This document shows, piece by piece, positions 51,920-60,326 of a stretch of 64,000 bases of DNA. Below the pieces are notes generated by a model that was not told where the DNA came from, ran no database searches, and saw only the letters and a program-made list of their open reading frames with translations. This DNA comes from Bacteroidota bacterium (GTDB taxonomy: Bacteria > Bacteroidota > Bacteroidia > Bacteroidales > Paludibacteraceae): the NCBI GenBank assembly GCA_023459355.1, contig JAEWUM010000040.1, positions 210,733 to 274,732 of the forward strand, in the 5' to 3' direction. How positions within the stretch are numbered: position 1 is the stretch's first letter; each line of letters begins with the position of its first letter. Made by a program: the position numbers and the translations under genes.

Positions 51920-52698
51920 TGGAAAAACTGATACTGATTAAGGTAGGAGGAAAAATTGTTGAGGAGCCAGCTTCATTGAAACAACTCCTGACAGATTTCG
52001 CGAAGATAGAAGGGCATAAAATCCTCGTGCATGGTGGCGGTCGCTCGGCTACAGCCATGGCAGCCCGGCTCGGAATTGAAAGTAAAATGGTGAACGGTCG
52101 CCGCGTTACCGATGAAGAAACGCTGAAAGTGGTTACGATGGTTTATGGCGGATTGGTAAACAAGCAAATTGTGGCCGGTTTGCAGGCCCTGGGTGTCAAT
52201 GCTCTGGGTTTAACCGGTGCCGATCTGAATTACATGCGTTCAGAAAAACGTCCTGTAAAAGAGGTGGATTATGGTTTCGTGGGCGATGTAAAAGAGGTAA
52301 ATGCATCCATCTTAGCTGATTTGATTGCGAAGGAGGTAGTGCCGGTGTTGGCACCGCTAACCCATAATAAATCCGGCAATCTGCTCAATACCAATGCCGA
52401 CACCATTGCCGGTGAGGCTGCTAAGGCACTTGCAGCTTATTTTGATGTAACGCTGATGTATTGTTTTGAGAAAAAGGGTGTGCTGAAAGATGAAAATGAT
52501 GATGACAGCGTGATTGCCGAACTGACACCTGAACTTTTTGAAAGCTATGTGCAAGCCGGCGTAATTCAGGGTGGGATGATACCAAAACTTGAGAATGCCT
52601 TTGATGCACTGCAGGCAGGTGTGAAGAAGGTGGTAATTACCCGTGCCGATAGGATAGGTGAAAATGGAGGAACAACAATTTTAATTGGTAAAAATTAA
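51919..52698 (+). CDS. argB: N-acetylglutamate kinase
   Basis: A 259-residue amino-acid kinase: I-K-V-G-G-K-I-V at the N terminus, V-H-G-G-G-R-S-A-T (substrate loop), N-T-N-A-D-T-I-A-G-E-A-A and G-G-M-I-P-K-L-E-N-A, in the order of ArgB. In a Bacteroidales setting, with a succinylornithine transcarbamylase, the substrate may be N-succinylglutamate rather than N-acetylglutamate. It phosphorylates the gamma-carboxylate in the second step of arginine synthesis. The ATG overlaps the apt stop. Confidence 0.93.
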   Translation: MEKLILIKVGGKIVEEPASLKQLLTDFAKIEGHKILVHGGGRSATAMAARLGIESKMVNGRRVTDEETLKVVTMVYGGLVNKQIVAGLQALGVNALGLTGADLNYMRSEKRPVKEVDYGFVGDVKEVNASILADLIAKEVVPVLAPLTHNKSGNLLNTNADTIAGEAAKALAAYFDVTLMYCFEKKGVLKDENDDDSVIAELTPELFESYVQAGVIQGGMIPKLENAFDALQAGVKKVVITRADRIGENGGTTILIGKN

Positions 52699-52717
52699 AT
52701 GTCATATAAACATATTG

Positions 52718-52743
52718 TAGAGACGTTGCATGCAACGTCTCTA
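52718..52743. repeat. Perfect 26-bp palindrome (TAGAGACGTTGCA and complement)
   Basis: 13-bp arms without a loop at 52718-52730 and 52731-52743. Followed by ACGCAACGTTTTTTGGG, which could help terminate the argB transcript. The same type of palindrome is widespread between genes in Bacteroidetes and cyanobacteria. Confidence 0.8.
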
Positions 52744-52782
52744 TGTTAAAACGCAACGTTTTTTGGGAAATAAATAATTATT

Positions 52783-53649
52783 ATGAAAACAATCAACCTA
52801 TTATTAACATTAATTTTCATGACATACATGATACACGCGCAGGAAAAAATCCTGCTATATACTGATGGACCAGCCGAGTCGAACGGAATTACCGAAGAAG
52901 AGCAGTTTCTTCGAAAAGATTTTATGGTAAAGATATCTGAACCACGAATGTACGTATATCCTGCTCCTGCTGAAATAAATACAGGTACAGCTGTGTTGAT
53001 TTGTCCGGGTGGCGGCTATACCGGTGTTTCTGTCATCAAGGAAGGAGAAGAAATTGCACAATGGTTCAACAAGCTGGGTGTAACCGCTTTCGTGCTTTAT
53101 TATCGCATGCCGAACGGTCACCATGAAATTCCACTCAAAGATGCTCAAACAGCACTGGAGATTATTCATAAACGTGCGAAAGAATTGAAAATAGACAAAA
53201 CAAGAATAGGTATTATGGGCTTTTCGGCTGGTGGACATTTGGCTTCTACTGCGGGAACCCGCCTAACCGCTAAAAATAATCGTCCCGATTTCATGATTCT
53301 GGCCTATCCCGTAATTACGATGCAGCCCGAAATTACACATCGCGGTTCTAAGCAGAATTTATTAGGAAAAACGCCTGATGTGTCTTTGGTGAATTTATAT
53401 TCAAATGAGTTGCAGGTAACTTCAAAAACTCCTCCGACTTTTCTTTTTCATGCTGAAGATGATAAGTCAGTACCTATAAAGAATAGTTATTTGTTTGCAG
53501 AGGCGTTGAAGTCAAAAAAAGTACCGGTTGAAGTTTATACCTTTCCTGAAGGCGGTCATGGTATTGGTATGCGCCCCACAAACCCCGAAGCCGATAAATG
53601 GCCGGTAATGTTGGAAAATTGGATGAAAAAACAAAAATTGATTCAATAA
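52783..53649 (+). CDS. Exported alpha/beta-hydrolase (BD-FAE/acetylxylan-esterase-like)
   Basis: A 288-residue protein with signal peptide 1-19 (M-I-H-A-Q). The fold and residues fit an esterase: oxyanion segment C-P-G-G-G-Y, nucleophile in G-F-S-A-G-G-H-L (S ~148), acid in H-A-E-D-D-K-S-V-P and base in G-G-H-G-I-G. Relatives remove acetyl or feruloyl groups from plant polysaccharide, but others have unknown targets. It stands between argB and argE and is separated from argE by 3 bases, so it is probably cotranscribed with argE; this neighbourhood says nothing about an arginine role. Confidence 0.8.
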   Translation: MKTINLLLTLIFMTYMIHAQEKILLYTDGPAESNGITEEEQFLRKDFMVKISEPRMYVYPAPAEINTGTAVLICPGGGYTGVSVIKEGEEIAQWFNKLGVTAFVLYYRMPNGHHEIPLKDAQTALEIIHKRAKELKIDKTRIGIMGFSAGGHLASTAGTRLTAKNNRPDFMILAYPVITMQPEITHRGSKQNLLGKTPDVSLVNLYSNELQVTSKTPPTFLFHAEDDKSVPIKNSYLFAEALKSKKVPVEVYTFPEGGHGIGMRPTNPEADKWPVMLENWMKKQKLIQ

Positions 53650-53652
53650 ACC

Positions 53653-54711
53653 ATGTTTCAGGAATACAAACAAGAAGCAACCATTTTGCTGAAAAATATC
53701 ATCGCCATCCCTTCTTACAGTAAGGAAGAAAAAAAAGTGGCAGATTTGCTGGAACGATACATCGAGTTGCAAGGGTATGCAGTGTCCCGCAAGGATAATA
53801 ACATCTGGCTGATGAGTCCTGGTTTTGATCCTGCGCGACCGACAGTATTGCTTTGTTCGCATATCGATACGGTAAAGCCGGTTGCGGGTTGGACGTACGA
53901 CCCGTTTTTCCCGGTGGTGGAAAATGGTAAATTGTATGGTTTGGGCAGCAATGATGCCGGATCCTCGGTGGTGACTCTGTTGCAGGTCTTTTTCATTCTA
54001 TCACAAAAAAAACAAAGCTATAACCTGATTTATGCTGCGGTAGCTGAGGAGGAGATTTCCGGAGAAAAAGGTATCGGCAGCTTGTTACAGGAGCTACCGC
54101 ATATCGACTTTGCAGTTGTAGGCGAACCCACCGGTATGCACCTGGCTGTTGCCGAAAAAGGACTCATGGTTCTCGATTGTGTAGCCTATGGAAAATCCGG
54201 CCATGCCGCCCGTGATGAAGGAGATAACGCTATCTATAAAGCGTTAGAAGATATAAGCTGGTTCAAAGAATTTGTTTTCCCTGAACAAACAGCATTTCTC
54301 GGTCCGGTAAAAATGACTGTAACGCAAATTAATGCCGGTACGCAGCACAATGTGGTGCCGGACCAGTGTTCGTTTGTGGTGGATGTTCGTTCCAATGAAA
54401 TGTACAGCAATCAGGAACTGCTCGAAATTATCAAGCAAAAGGTAAATTGCACGGTTACTGCCCGCTCTACCCGTCTCAGTTCCACCGCCACACCGCTTGA
54501 CCATCCTATTGTTGAGCAGGGAAAAATACTGGGTCGAAAATTATTTGGCTCACCTACCTTGTCCGATCAGGCGCTTCTGCCTTTTCCCAGTGTAAAAATA
54601 GGCCCGGGCGACTCCTCCCGTTCTCATACAGCAAATGAATATGTACTGCTGAAGGAAATGGAGGAGGCGATAGAAGTGTATGTGGGTTTGCTGGATGGTG
54701 TAGAAATGTAA
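53653..54711 (+). CDS. argE: M20 deacylase, acetyl/succinyl-ornithine (or -citrulline) deacylase
   Basis: A 352-residue zinc-dependent M20 peptidase-type enzyme: L-L-C-S-H-I-D-T-V-K (first metal His/Asp), G-L-G-S-N-D-A-G-S-S-V (bridging Asp), A-A-V-A-E-E-E-I-S-G-E-K-G (catalytic Glu pair), V-G-E-P-T-G (metal acidic residue) and R-S-H-T-A-N-E-Y near the end (metal His). G-K-S-G-H-A-A-R is the lid-domain motif. Placed next to argF' and argB, the likely substrate is N-succinylornithine or N-succinylcitrulline, the final deacylation in Bacteroidetes arginine synthesis. Confidence 0.87.
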   Translation: MFQEYKQEATILLKNIIAIPSYSKEEKKVADLLERYIELQGYAVSRKDNNIWLMSPGFDPARPTVLLCSHIDTVKPVAGWTYDPFFPVVENGKLYGLGSNDAGSSVVTLLQVFFILSQKKQSYNLIYAAVAEEEISGEKGIGSLLQELPHIDFAVVGEPTGMHLAVAEKGLMVLDCVAYGKSGHAARDEGDNAIYKALEDISWFKEFVFPEQTAFLGPVKMTVTQINAGTQHNVVPDQCSFVVDVRSNEMYSNQELLEIIKQKVNCTVTARSTRLSSTATPLDHPIVEQGKILGRKLFGSPTLSDQALLPFPSVKIGPGDSSRSHTANEYVLLKEMEEAIEVYVGLLDGVEM

Positions 54712-54715
54712 TAAA

Positions 54716-54743
54716 CTCCCCCGAACTTCACAGCCCGGGGGAG
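54716..54743. terminator. Bidirectional terminator between argE and amt
   Basis: CTCCCCCG (54716-54723) pairs with CGGGGGAG (54736-54743). On the minus strand it is followed by TTTATTA. It separates the convergent argE and amt genes. Confidence 0.6.
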
Positions 54744-54780
54744 ACACAAATCATATATACCTCTAAAAAACTAATATATC

Positions 54781-56127
54781 TTATTTGGTCGATAAGTCGA
54801 AAGCTTCCTCACCATGTTGTGTGAGGTCAAGGCCTTGCGCTTCCTGTTCTGGAGTTACACGCATCGGCAGGAAGTAGTTGGTAAATTTATACAACAGATA
54901 AGAACCTCCGAATGTGAATGCTCCGACAATCAATAAGGCAAGCAGGTACATGAAAAATTGTCCCACGTTGCCATGAATCAGTCCGACACCCTCTCCTCCG
55001 TTTACGGCAAATACACCGGTCAGAATCATGCCCACGATACCGCCCAGACCATGGCAAGGGAATACATCCAATGTGTCATCGATTTTGGTTTTTGATTTCA
55101 GTTGAACGGCGGTATAGCTTACCAATGAAGCGATAAAACCAAAGAATACACTTTGTCCGACCGTTACAAACCCGGCTGCCGGGGTGATGGCTACCAAACC
55201 TACTACGGCACCGATGGCAGCGCCTGCGGCAGAGCGTTTTTTACCCATGGCACCATCGGCAAGTAACCAGGTTAGCATGGCAGTTGCAGATGAAATGTTC
55301 GTGTTTACGAAAGCTCTTACAGCCAAATCATCAGCAGCTAAAGAAGATCCCGCGTTGAAACCGAACCAACCGAACCACAGCAAACCGGTACCCAATAAAA
55401 TATAGGGGATATTGGTCGGACGTGCATCCCCGTTGACACCCTTTCTTTTACCCAGAAAGATAGCACCACCCAGGGCTGCAAAGCCTGCTGAGATGTGAAC
55501 TACAGTTCCGCCGGCAAAGTCAAGGATGCCCCATTTATGCAGAAATCCTTCCGGATGCCAGGTCCAGTGAGCCAGCGGGGCATATATAAATAAGGAAAAC
55601 AAAATCAGGAACATCATCAGTGAAGTAAAGCGAACCCGTTCAGCCAAACCGCCTGTGATAAGTGCCGGAGTAATGATGGCAAACTTAAGCTGGAACATGG
55701 CGAACAGAGCAAAAGGAATTGTCGGACCAAAATCCGGATGCGGTGTTAACCCCACATTTTTAAAAAACATAAAAGTAGTCGGATTACCAATAAAACCACC
55801 CAGACTATCGCCAAAAGCCATGCTGAATCCAACCACGATCCAAAGTACACTGATTATTCCCAGTGCGATAAAACTTTGTAAAAGCGTGGATACTAAGTTT
55901 TTATACCTAACCATCCCTCCGTAGAAAAATGCCAGTCCGGGTGTCATTAGCAATACCAGCGCTGATGCCATTAGCAACCAGGATGTGTCAGCATGGTTAA
56001 TTTCAAGCGACTCCATGCCTTCTGGTAATAAAGTTTCATAACTTACCGGAATTAAAGAGATTAAGGCTACGATGGCTAAGAGTAAAAATGGAATCCGGTA
56101 CTTCCAGGCAACTTTCTGTTGTTTCAT
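54781..56127 (-). CDS. amt: Ammonium transporter
   Basis: A 448-residue inner-membrane channel with a cleavable N-terminal hydrophobic segment and eleven helices. F-Y-G-G-M-V-R (helix 1), D-F-A-G-G-T-V-V-H-I-S-A-G (first pore His), G-F-N-A-G-S-S-L and F-P-C-H-G-L-G-G-I-V-G (second pore His) are standard Amt motifs. It passes NH3/NH4+ into the cell. The usual glnK partner is not next to it; porcupine convergent genes lie on both sides, argE to the left. A -7 box lies 73 bases upstream. Confidence 0.95.
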   Translation of the reverse strand: MKQQKVAWKYRIPFLLLAIVALISLIPVSYETLLPEGMESLEINHADTSWLLMASALVLLMTPGLAFFYGGMVRYKNLVSTLLQSFIALGIISVLWIVVGFSMAFGDSLGGFIGNPTTFMFFKNVGLTPHPDFGPTIPFALFAMFQLKFAIITPALITGGLAERVRFTSLMMFLILFSLFIYAPLAHWTWHPEGFLHKWGILDFAGGTVVHISAGFAALGGAIFLGKRKGVNGDARPTNIPYILLGTGLLWFGWFGFNAGSSLAADDLAVRAFVNTNISSATAMLTWLLADGAMGKKRSAAGAAIGAVVGLVAITPAAGFVTVGQSVFFGFIASLVSYTAVQLKSKTKIDDTLDVFPCHGLGGIVGMILTGVFAVNGGEGVGLIHGNVGQFFMYLLALLIVGAFTFGGSYLLYKFTNYFLPMRVTPEQEAQGLDLTQHGEEAFDLSTK

Positions 56128-56199
56128 TGTTTAAAGTTTGAATTTATAAGTATGAGTTATTTAAATGACAATTGATGACAGAATGATGTTATTTTGATG

Positions 56200-56207
56200 C
56201 AAAAATA
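56200..56207 (-). promoter_or_regulatory. -7 box of amt
   Basis: TATTTTTG on the minus strand (56207 down to 56200), transcript start about 65 bases before the amt ATG. No TTG at the usual place. The region 56128-56506 is otherwise without a gene and holds the ruvB promoter. Confidence 0.5.
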
Positions 56208-56391
56208 ATCAAAATGATTTAATTGAAAATAAAATGTCGTCAAAAAGATTTATTTTGTTTGTTTGTTGTTTTAAAATGCAATGATTGTGGGTCTTCTTGT
56301 TTGCAGTATGATAGTTTAAGGTTAATTTTCCTGACAAATGATAAATTTGAGTTATGTCAAACAGATATTTTCTATTCCCGCTGCTATTTTG

Positions 56392-56399
56392 TATTTTTG
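56392..56399 (+). promoter_or_regulatory. -7 box upstream of ruvB
   Basis: TATTTTTG at 56392-56399 gives a ruvB leader of about 100 bases. No clear -33 TTG. Confidence 0.5.
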
Positions 56400-56506
56400 C
56401 ATCAAATAGAATTCTGATCTCAATCCAGCTAAACGGACTTTTAAAATAATTTGCAAATAGTTTAAGAAGACTGATTCTATGTTAAGAGAAAGTGCAAGGA
56501 GACTTT

Positions 56507-57523
56507 ATGGAAGAACAATTTGACATAAGAAACAACCGCAACGGGGAGAAGGAGTTTGAGAATTCCCTCCGGCCTTTGACGTTTTCTGATTTCAGGGGTC
56601 AAAGCAAGATTGTGGATAATCTGAAAATTTTCGTTCAGGCTGCCCGCATGCGCACGGAGTCGCTGGATCATGTGTTGTTGCACGGTCCCCCGGGACTTGG
56701 CAAAACAACCTTGTCGAACATCATTGCCAACGAGCTGAATGTCGGATTCAAAATTACTTCTGGACCGGTACTCGATAAGCCCGGTGATCTGGCAGGATTG
56801 CTAACCAGTTTAGAAACAAACGATGTACTTTTTATTGATGAGATACACCGGCTCAGTCCGATTGTGGAGGAGTATCTGTACTCTGCTATGGAGGATTACC
56901 GCATCGATATCATGATTGATAAAGGACCCTCTGCTCGCTCCATTCAACTTGAATTGAATCCGTTTACGCTGATTGGTGCGACTACCCGGAGTGGCTTGCT
57001 GACAGCTCCTTTACGTGCTCGTTTCGGTATCAATTGTCATTTTGAGTATTACGATATAGATGTGATTACCCACATCATCAAACGTTCAGCCGGTTTGTTG
57101 CAGGTGCCAATAAAAGATGATGCTGCCCGTGAAATAGGGGGCAGAAGTCGTGGTACGCCCCGTATTGCCAATGCCCTGTTGCGGCGCGTGCGTGATTTCG
57201 CGCAGGTGAAGGGCTCCGGTAAAATCGATTTGGAAATCGCCCGGTATGCGCTTGAGGCACTTAATATTGATAAATACGGCCTGGATGAGATAGATAATAA
57301 GATTCTGACCACCATCATCGATAAATTCAGTGGTGGACCGGTTGGGTTAAATACCATAGCAACCGCTCTGGGAGAAGATCCGGGAACAATCGAGGAAGTC
57401 TATGAGCCTTTCCTGATAAAAGAAGGTTTTATGAAACGAACACCCCGGGGAAGGGAAGTCACAGAACTGGCATATAAACATTTAGGGAAAATTAAATTCG
57501 GAGAAACAGGAACATTGTTTTAA
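56507..57523 (+). CDS. ruvB: Holliday junction branch-migration ATPase RuvB
   Basis: About 338 residues. ATG 56507 is the start because an AAGGAG Shine-Dalgarno sequence sits six bases before it at 56495-56500, whereas an in-frame GTG at 56492 lies before the ribosome site. Walker A G-P-P-G-L-G-K-T-T, Walker B D-E-I-H-R, sensor segment G-A-T-T-R-S-G with the Arg finger, and a C-terminal winged helix (T-P-R-G-R-E-V-T) are present. RuvB drives branch migration with RuvA. Seven bases separate its stop from cysS. A Shine-Dalgarno sequence is uncommon in this window. Confidence 0.96.
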   Translation: MEEQFDIRNNRNGEKEFENSLRPLTFSDFRGQSKIVDNLKIFVQAARMRTESLDHVLLHGPPGLGKTTLSNIIANELNVGFKITSGPVLDKPGDLAGLLTSLETNDVLFIDEIHRLSPIVEEYLYSAMEDYRIDIMIDKGPSARSIQLELNPFTLIGATTRSGLLTAPLRARFGINCHFEYYDIDVITHIIKRSAGLLQVPIKDDAAREIGGRSRGTPRIANALLRRVRDFAQVKGSGKIDLEIARYALEALNIDKYGLDEIDNKILTTIIDKFSGGPVGLNTIATALGEDPGTIEEVYEPFLIKEGFMKRTPRGREVTELAYKHLGKIKFGETGTLF

Positions 57524-57529
57524 ATCCTT

Positions 57530-58996
57530 ATGGAACATACATTATATATTTACAACACGCTAACCAGAAAAAAGGAGCAGTTTATTCCTATTCACGAACC
57601 TAATGTAGGACTCTATGTCTGTGGGCCGACTGTCTATGGCGATCCGCATCTGGGACATGCCCGTCCGGCTATCACCTTCGACATTCTTTTCAGATATCTG
57701 AAACATTTGGGATATAAAGTCAGGTACGTCAGAAACATCACCGATGTTGGTCACCTCGAAAATGATGCCGATGAAGGAGAAGATAAAATTGCCAAAAAAG
57801 CCCGGCTCGACCAGTTGGAGCCGATGGAAGTCGTGCAGTACTACCTGAATCGCTACCGCAAAGCGATGGAAGCGCTGAATGTGTTGCCTCCGAGCATTGA
57901 ACCGCATGCATCGGGACATATCATGGAGCAGATTGAATTTACACAGAAAATTTTAGATGCAGGTTATGCTTATGAAAGCGAAGGATCGGTTTATTTTGAT
58001 GTGGAAAAGTATAACCGTGATTATCAATATGGAAAACTATCAGGCAGGAATATTGACGAAATGCTTGAAACTACCCGTGATTTAGACGGACAAAGCGAAA
58101 AGCGCCGCAGTGTTGATTTTGCGCTGTGGAAAAAAGCCTCTCCCGAACACATCATGCGCTGGAAAGCCCCTTGGAGTGAAGGTTTTCCGGGATGGCACAT
58201 GGAATGTTCAGCCATGGGAACGAAATACTTAGGGGAACAATTCGATATTCACGGTGGTGGAATGGATTTGATGTTCCCGCATCACGAATGTGAGATTGCG
58301 CAGTCATGTGCAGCCCTTGGTAGGGATTCGGTAAAGTATTGGATGCACAATAATATGATTACCATCAACGGACAGAAAATGGGTAAGTCGCTGGGGAACT
58401 TTATCACGCTTGAAGAGTTTTTTACCGGAAATCATACCCTGCTAACAAAGGCTTTCAGTCCGACGACCATTCGTTTTTTCATCCTGCAGGCACATTATCG
58501 TAGCACGGTCGATTTCAGCAGTGAGGCACTCGAAGCATCTGAAAAAGGTCTGGAAAGGTTAATGGAAGGATATGCACGTTTGCAAAAGTTGCAGCCATCA
58601 GCAACTTCTTCAGTAAATATTTCCGAAGTAAGAAAAAAATGTGAAGATGCCATGGCAGATGACTTGAACACGCCGATGGCCATATCAGCCTTGTTCGATA
58701 CTTTACGTTCTGTTAACCTGATACACGATGGGAAAGAAACGATCAACCCCACTGATTTGTCGGAATTGCAGTCTGTGTTCAAACTTTATCTGGAAGATTT
58801 ACTCGGATTGCAATCTGAGTCAGCATCAGCAAACGGTACAGAAGCTTATCAAAAAGCGGTTGATTTATTACTGAACATCCGTCTGGAAGCCAAAAAGAAC
58901 AAAGACTGGGCAACCAGTGACAAAATACGAAATGAGTTAACCGCCATGGGTTTTGAAATTAAAGACACCAAAGACGGTTTCGAATGGAAGTTGTAA
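57530..58996 (+). CDS. cysS: Cysteinyl-tRNA synthetase
   Basis: A 488-residue class I synthetase. Zinc Cys in Y-V-C-G-P-T-V-Y-G, H-x-G-H motif as H-L-G-H (residues ~40-43), M-E-C-S-A-M-G and H-H-E-C-E-I-A (zinc His/Cys), K-M-S-K-S replaced by the accepted variant K-M-G-K-S-L-G-N, and a C-terminal DALR domain ending D-W-A-T-S-D-K-I-R-N-E-L. It charges tRNA-Cys. Cotranscription with ruvB is likely given the short gap. Confidence 0.96.
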   Translation: MEHTLYIYNTLTRKKEQFIPIHEPNVGLYVCGPTVYGDPHLGHARPAITFDILFRYLKHLGYKVRYVRNITDVGHLENDADEGEDKIAKKARLDQLEPMEVVQYYLNRYRKAMEALNVLPPSIEPHASGHIMEQIEFTQKILDAGYAYESEGSVYFDVEKYNRDYQYGKLSGRNIDEMLETTRDLDGQSEKRRSVDFALWKKASPEHIMRWKAPWSEGFPGWHMECSAMGTKYLGEQFDIHGGGMDLMFPHHECEIAQSCAALGRDSVKYWMHNNMITINGQKMGKSLGNFITLEEFFTGNHTLLTKAFSPTTIRFFILQAHYRSTVDFSSEALEASEKGLERLMEGYARLQKLQPSATSSVNISEVRKKCEDAMADDLNTPMAISALFDTLRSVNLIHDGKETINPTDLSELQSVFKLYLEDLLGLQSESASANGTEAYQKAVDLLLNIRLEAKKNKDWATSDKIRNELTAMGFEIKDTKDGFEWKL

Positions 58997-59015
58997 GTAA
59001 GGAGCTAAATGTAAA

Positions 59016-59040
59016 GCAATATGCATTTTATGCATAATGC
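59016..59040. repeat. Hairpin upstream of the RhuM-like gene
   Basis: GCAATATGCAT (59016-59026) and ATGCATAATGC (59030-59040) form an 11-base arm hairpin with TTT loop and mismatches; the inner ATGCAT arms are perfect. It could end the cysS transcript or serve as an operator for the next gene. Confidence 0.45.
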
Positions 59041-59121
59041 CTTCGTAGTTTGTGTTCTATTTTAAACATTGATATTGAGAGTGGTAATATATTCTCAAAA
59101 GAAAACCTAAAAAACCTGAGT

Positions 59122-59958
59122 ATGAATAGTGATGGAGAAATTATGCTCTACCAGTATGAAGGATTTACTCATCTGGAAGTAAAAATTAAAGATGAAACCG
59201 TTTGGCTTACGTTAAACCAAATGAGCGAATTGTTTGATCGCGATAAATCGGTAATATCAAGACACATTAAAAAGATCTTTGAAGATCAGGAACTTGATGG
59301 GCTTTCAGTTGTTGCAAAAAATGCAACAACTGCCTTGGATGGGAAAGTATATCAAACAGAATGGTATAATCTTGATGTCATCATATCAGTAGGATATCGT
59401 GTTAAATCCAAACGAGGTACACAATTTCGGATTTGGGCAAACAGTGTTCTTAAAGAGTATTTGATGAAAGGTTATGTCTTTAATCAAAGATTTGAGAAGA
59501 TTGAGAGGAGATTACATGAACATGATCAAAAGTTCGATTTGTTGATTAAAACTACTTTACCTCCTAATGAAGGAATTTTTTATGATGGTCAGATTTTTGA
59601 TGCGTATAAATTTGTAGCAGATCTGATTAGATCGGCAAAAAAGTCCATTATTCTGATTGATAATTACATTGATGAAAGCGTGTTATTAATTTTATCTAAG
59701 CGAAGAAAAGGCGTAAAAGCAACAATATTTACAAGTGTTATTTCAGACTCATTCAGGTTGGATATTGAAAAATACAATACTCAATACGAGCCGGTTGAAG
59801 TGCGTATTTTTAAGAAATCACATGACAGATTTTTAATTATAGATCAGGATGTGGTATATCATATAGGCGCCTCGTTGAAAGACCTGGCAAAGAAATGGTT
59901 TGCATTTTCAAAAATTAAGTTAGATGCAAACGAATTAATCAGTAAAATAAACAAATAG
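59122..59958 (+). CDS. RhuM-like DNA-binding protein fused to a PLD-like domain
   Basis: About 278 residues from ATG 59122; an in-frame TTG at 59050 lies near the probable promoter. Residues ~15-125 match the virulence RhuM family (E-T-V-W-L-T-L-N-Q-M-S-E-L-F, D-K-S-V-I-S-R-H-I, W-Y-N-L-D-V-I-I-S-V-G-Y-R-V). After a coiled stretch, residues ~165-278 look like one half of a phospholipase D-type fold: S-I-I-L-I-D-N-Y-I, then H-D-R-F-L-I-I-D, where H-x-R-x4-D stands for the HKD motif, and H-I-G-A-S-L-K-D. It sits alone between cysS and rbfA, three bases before the latter. Function unknown; a DNA-recognising effector or regulator is possible. Confidence 0.7.
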   Translation: MNSDGEIMLYQYEGFTHLEVKIKDETVWLTLNQMSELFDRDKSVISRHIKKIFEDQELDGLSVVAKNATTALDGKVYQTEWYNLDVIISVGYRVKSKRGTQFRIWANSVLKEYLMKGYVFNQRFEKIERRLHEHDQKFDLLIKTTLPPNEGIFYDGQIFDAYKFVADLIRSAKKSIILIDNYIDESVLLILSKRRKGVKATIFTSVISDSFRLDIEKYNTQYEPVEVRIFKKSHDRFLIIDQDVVYHIGASLKDLAKKWFAFSKIKLDANELISKINK

Positions 59959-59960
59959 AA

Positions 59961-60326
59961 ATGGAATCAAAAAGACAAGAAAAAATAGCCCGGATGCTCC
60001 AAAAGGAGTTGGGAGAAATTTTTATGCTCTATGCCAAAAAGTTGCATGGAACGCTCATCAGTGTAACGCGTGTTAAGGTAAGTCCGGACTTGAGTGTGAC
60101 CCACATCAGTCTGAGTATTTTCCCCGGCGATAAAACCACAGAAGTCCTGGAGCAAGTGAAACAAGACACTAAATCGATTCGTTTCGAACTGGGCAAAAGG
60201 GTTAGTAACCTAAGGATTATCCCGGAGTTGAACTTCCATTTAGATGATTCGCTCGATTATTTAGAAAATATCGATCGATTGCTGAAAAGTGATCCTCCAT
60301 CGCCTGCATCAGAAGAAGAAAATTGA
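59961..60326 (+). CDS. rbfA: Ribosome-binding factor A
   Basis: A 121-residue protein with a single KH-like domain (R-Q-E-K-I-A-R-M-L-Q-K-E-L near the start, T-R-V-K-V-S-P-D-L-S-V-T-H-I, and N-L-R-I-I-P-E-L-N-F-H-L-D-D-S near the end). RbfA assists maturation of the 30S subunit, especially in cold. The next gene starts inside its stop codon (overlap TTGA). Confidence 0.93.
   Translation: MESKRQEKIARMLQKELGEIFMLYAKKLHGTLISVTRVKVSPDLSVTHISLSIFPGDKTTEVLEQVKQDTKSIRFELGKRVSNLRIIPELNFHLDDSLDYLENIDRLLKSDPPSPASEEEN

Noticed and set aside
56223..56417. 64-codon open frame between amt and ruvB
   Set aside because: Low-complexity residues, crosses the promoter boxes of both genes, and no family resemblance.
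59050..59121. TTG 59050 start for the RhuM-like protein
   Set aside because: The added residues do not match the family start; ATG 59122 gives the usual spacing to the first conserved motif.
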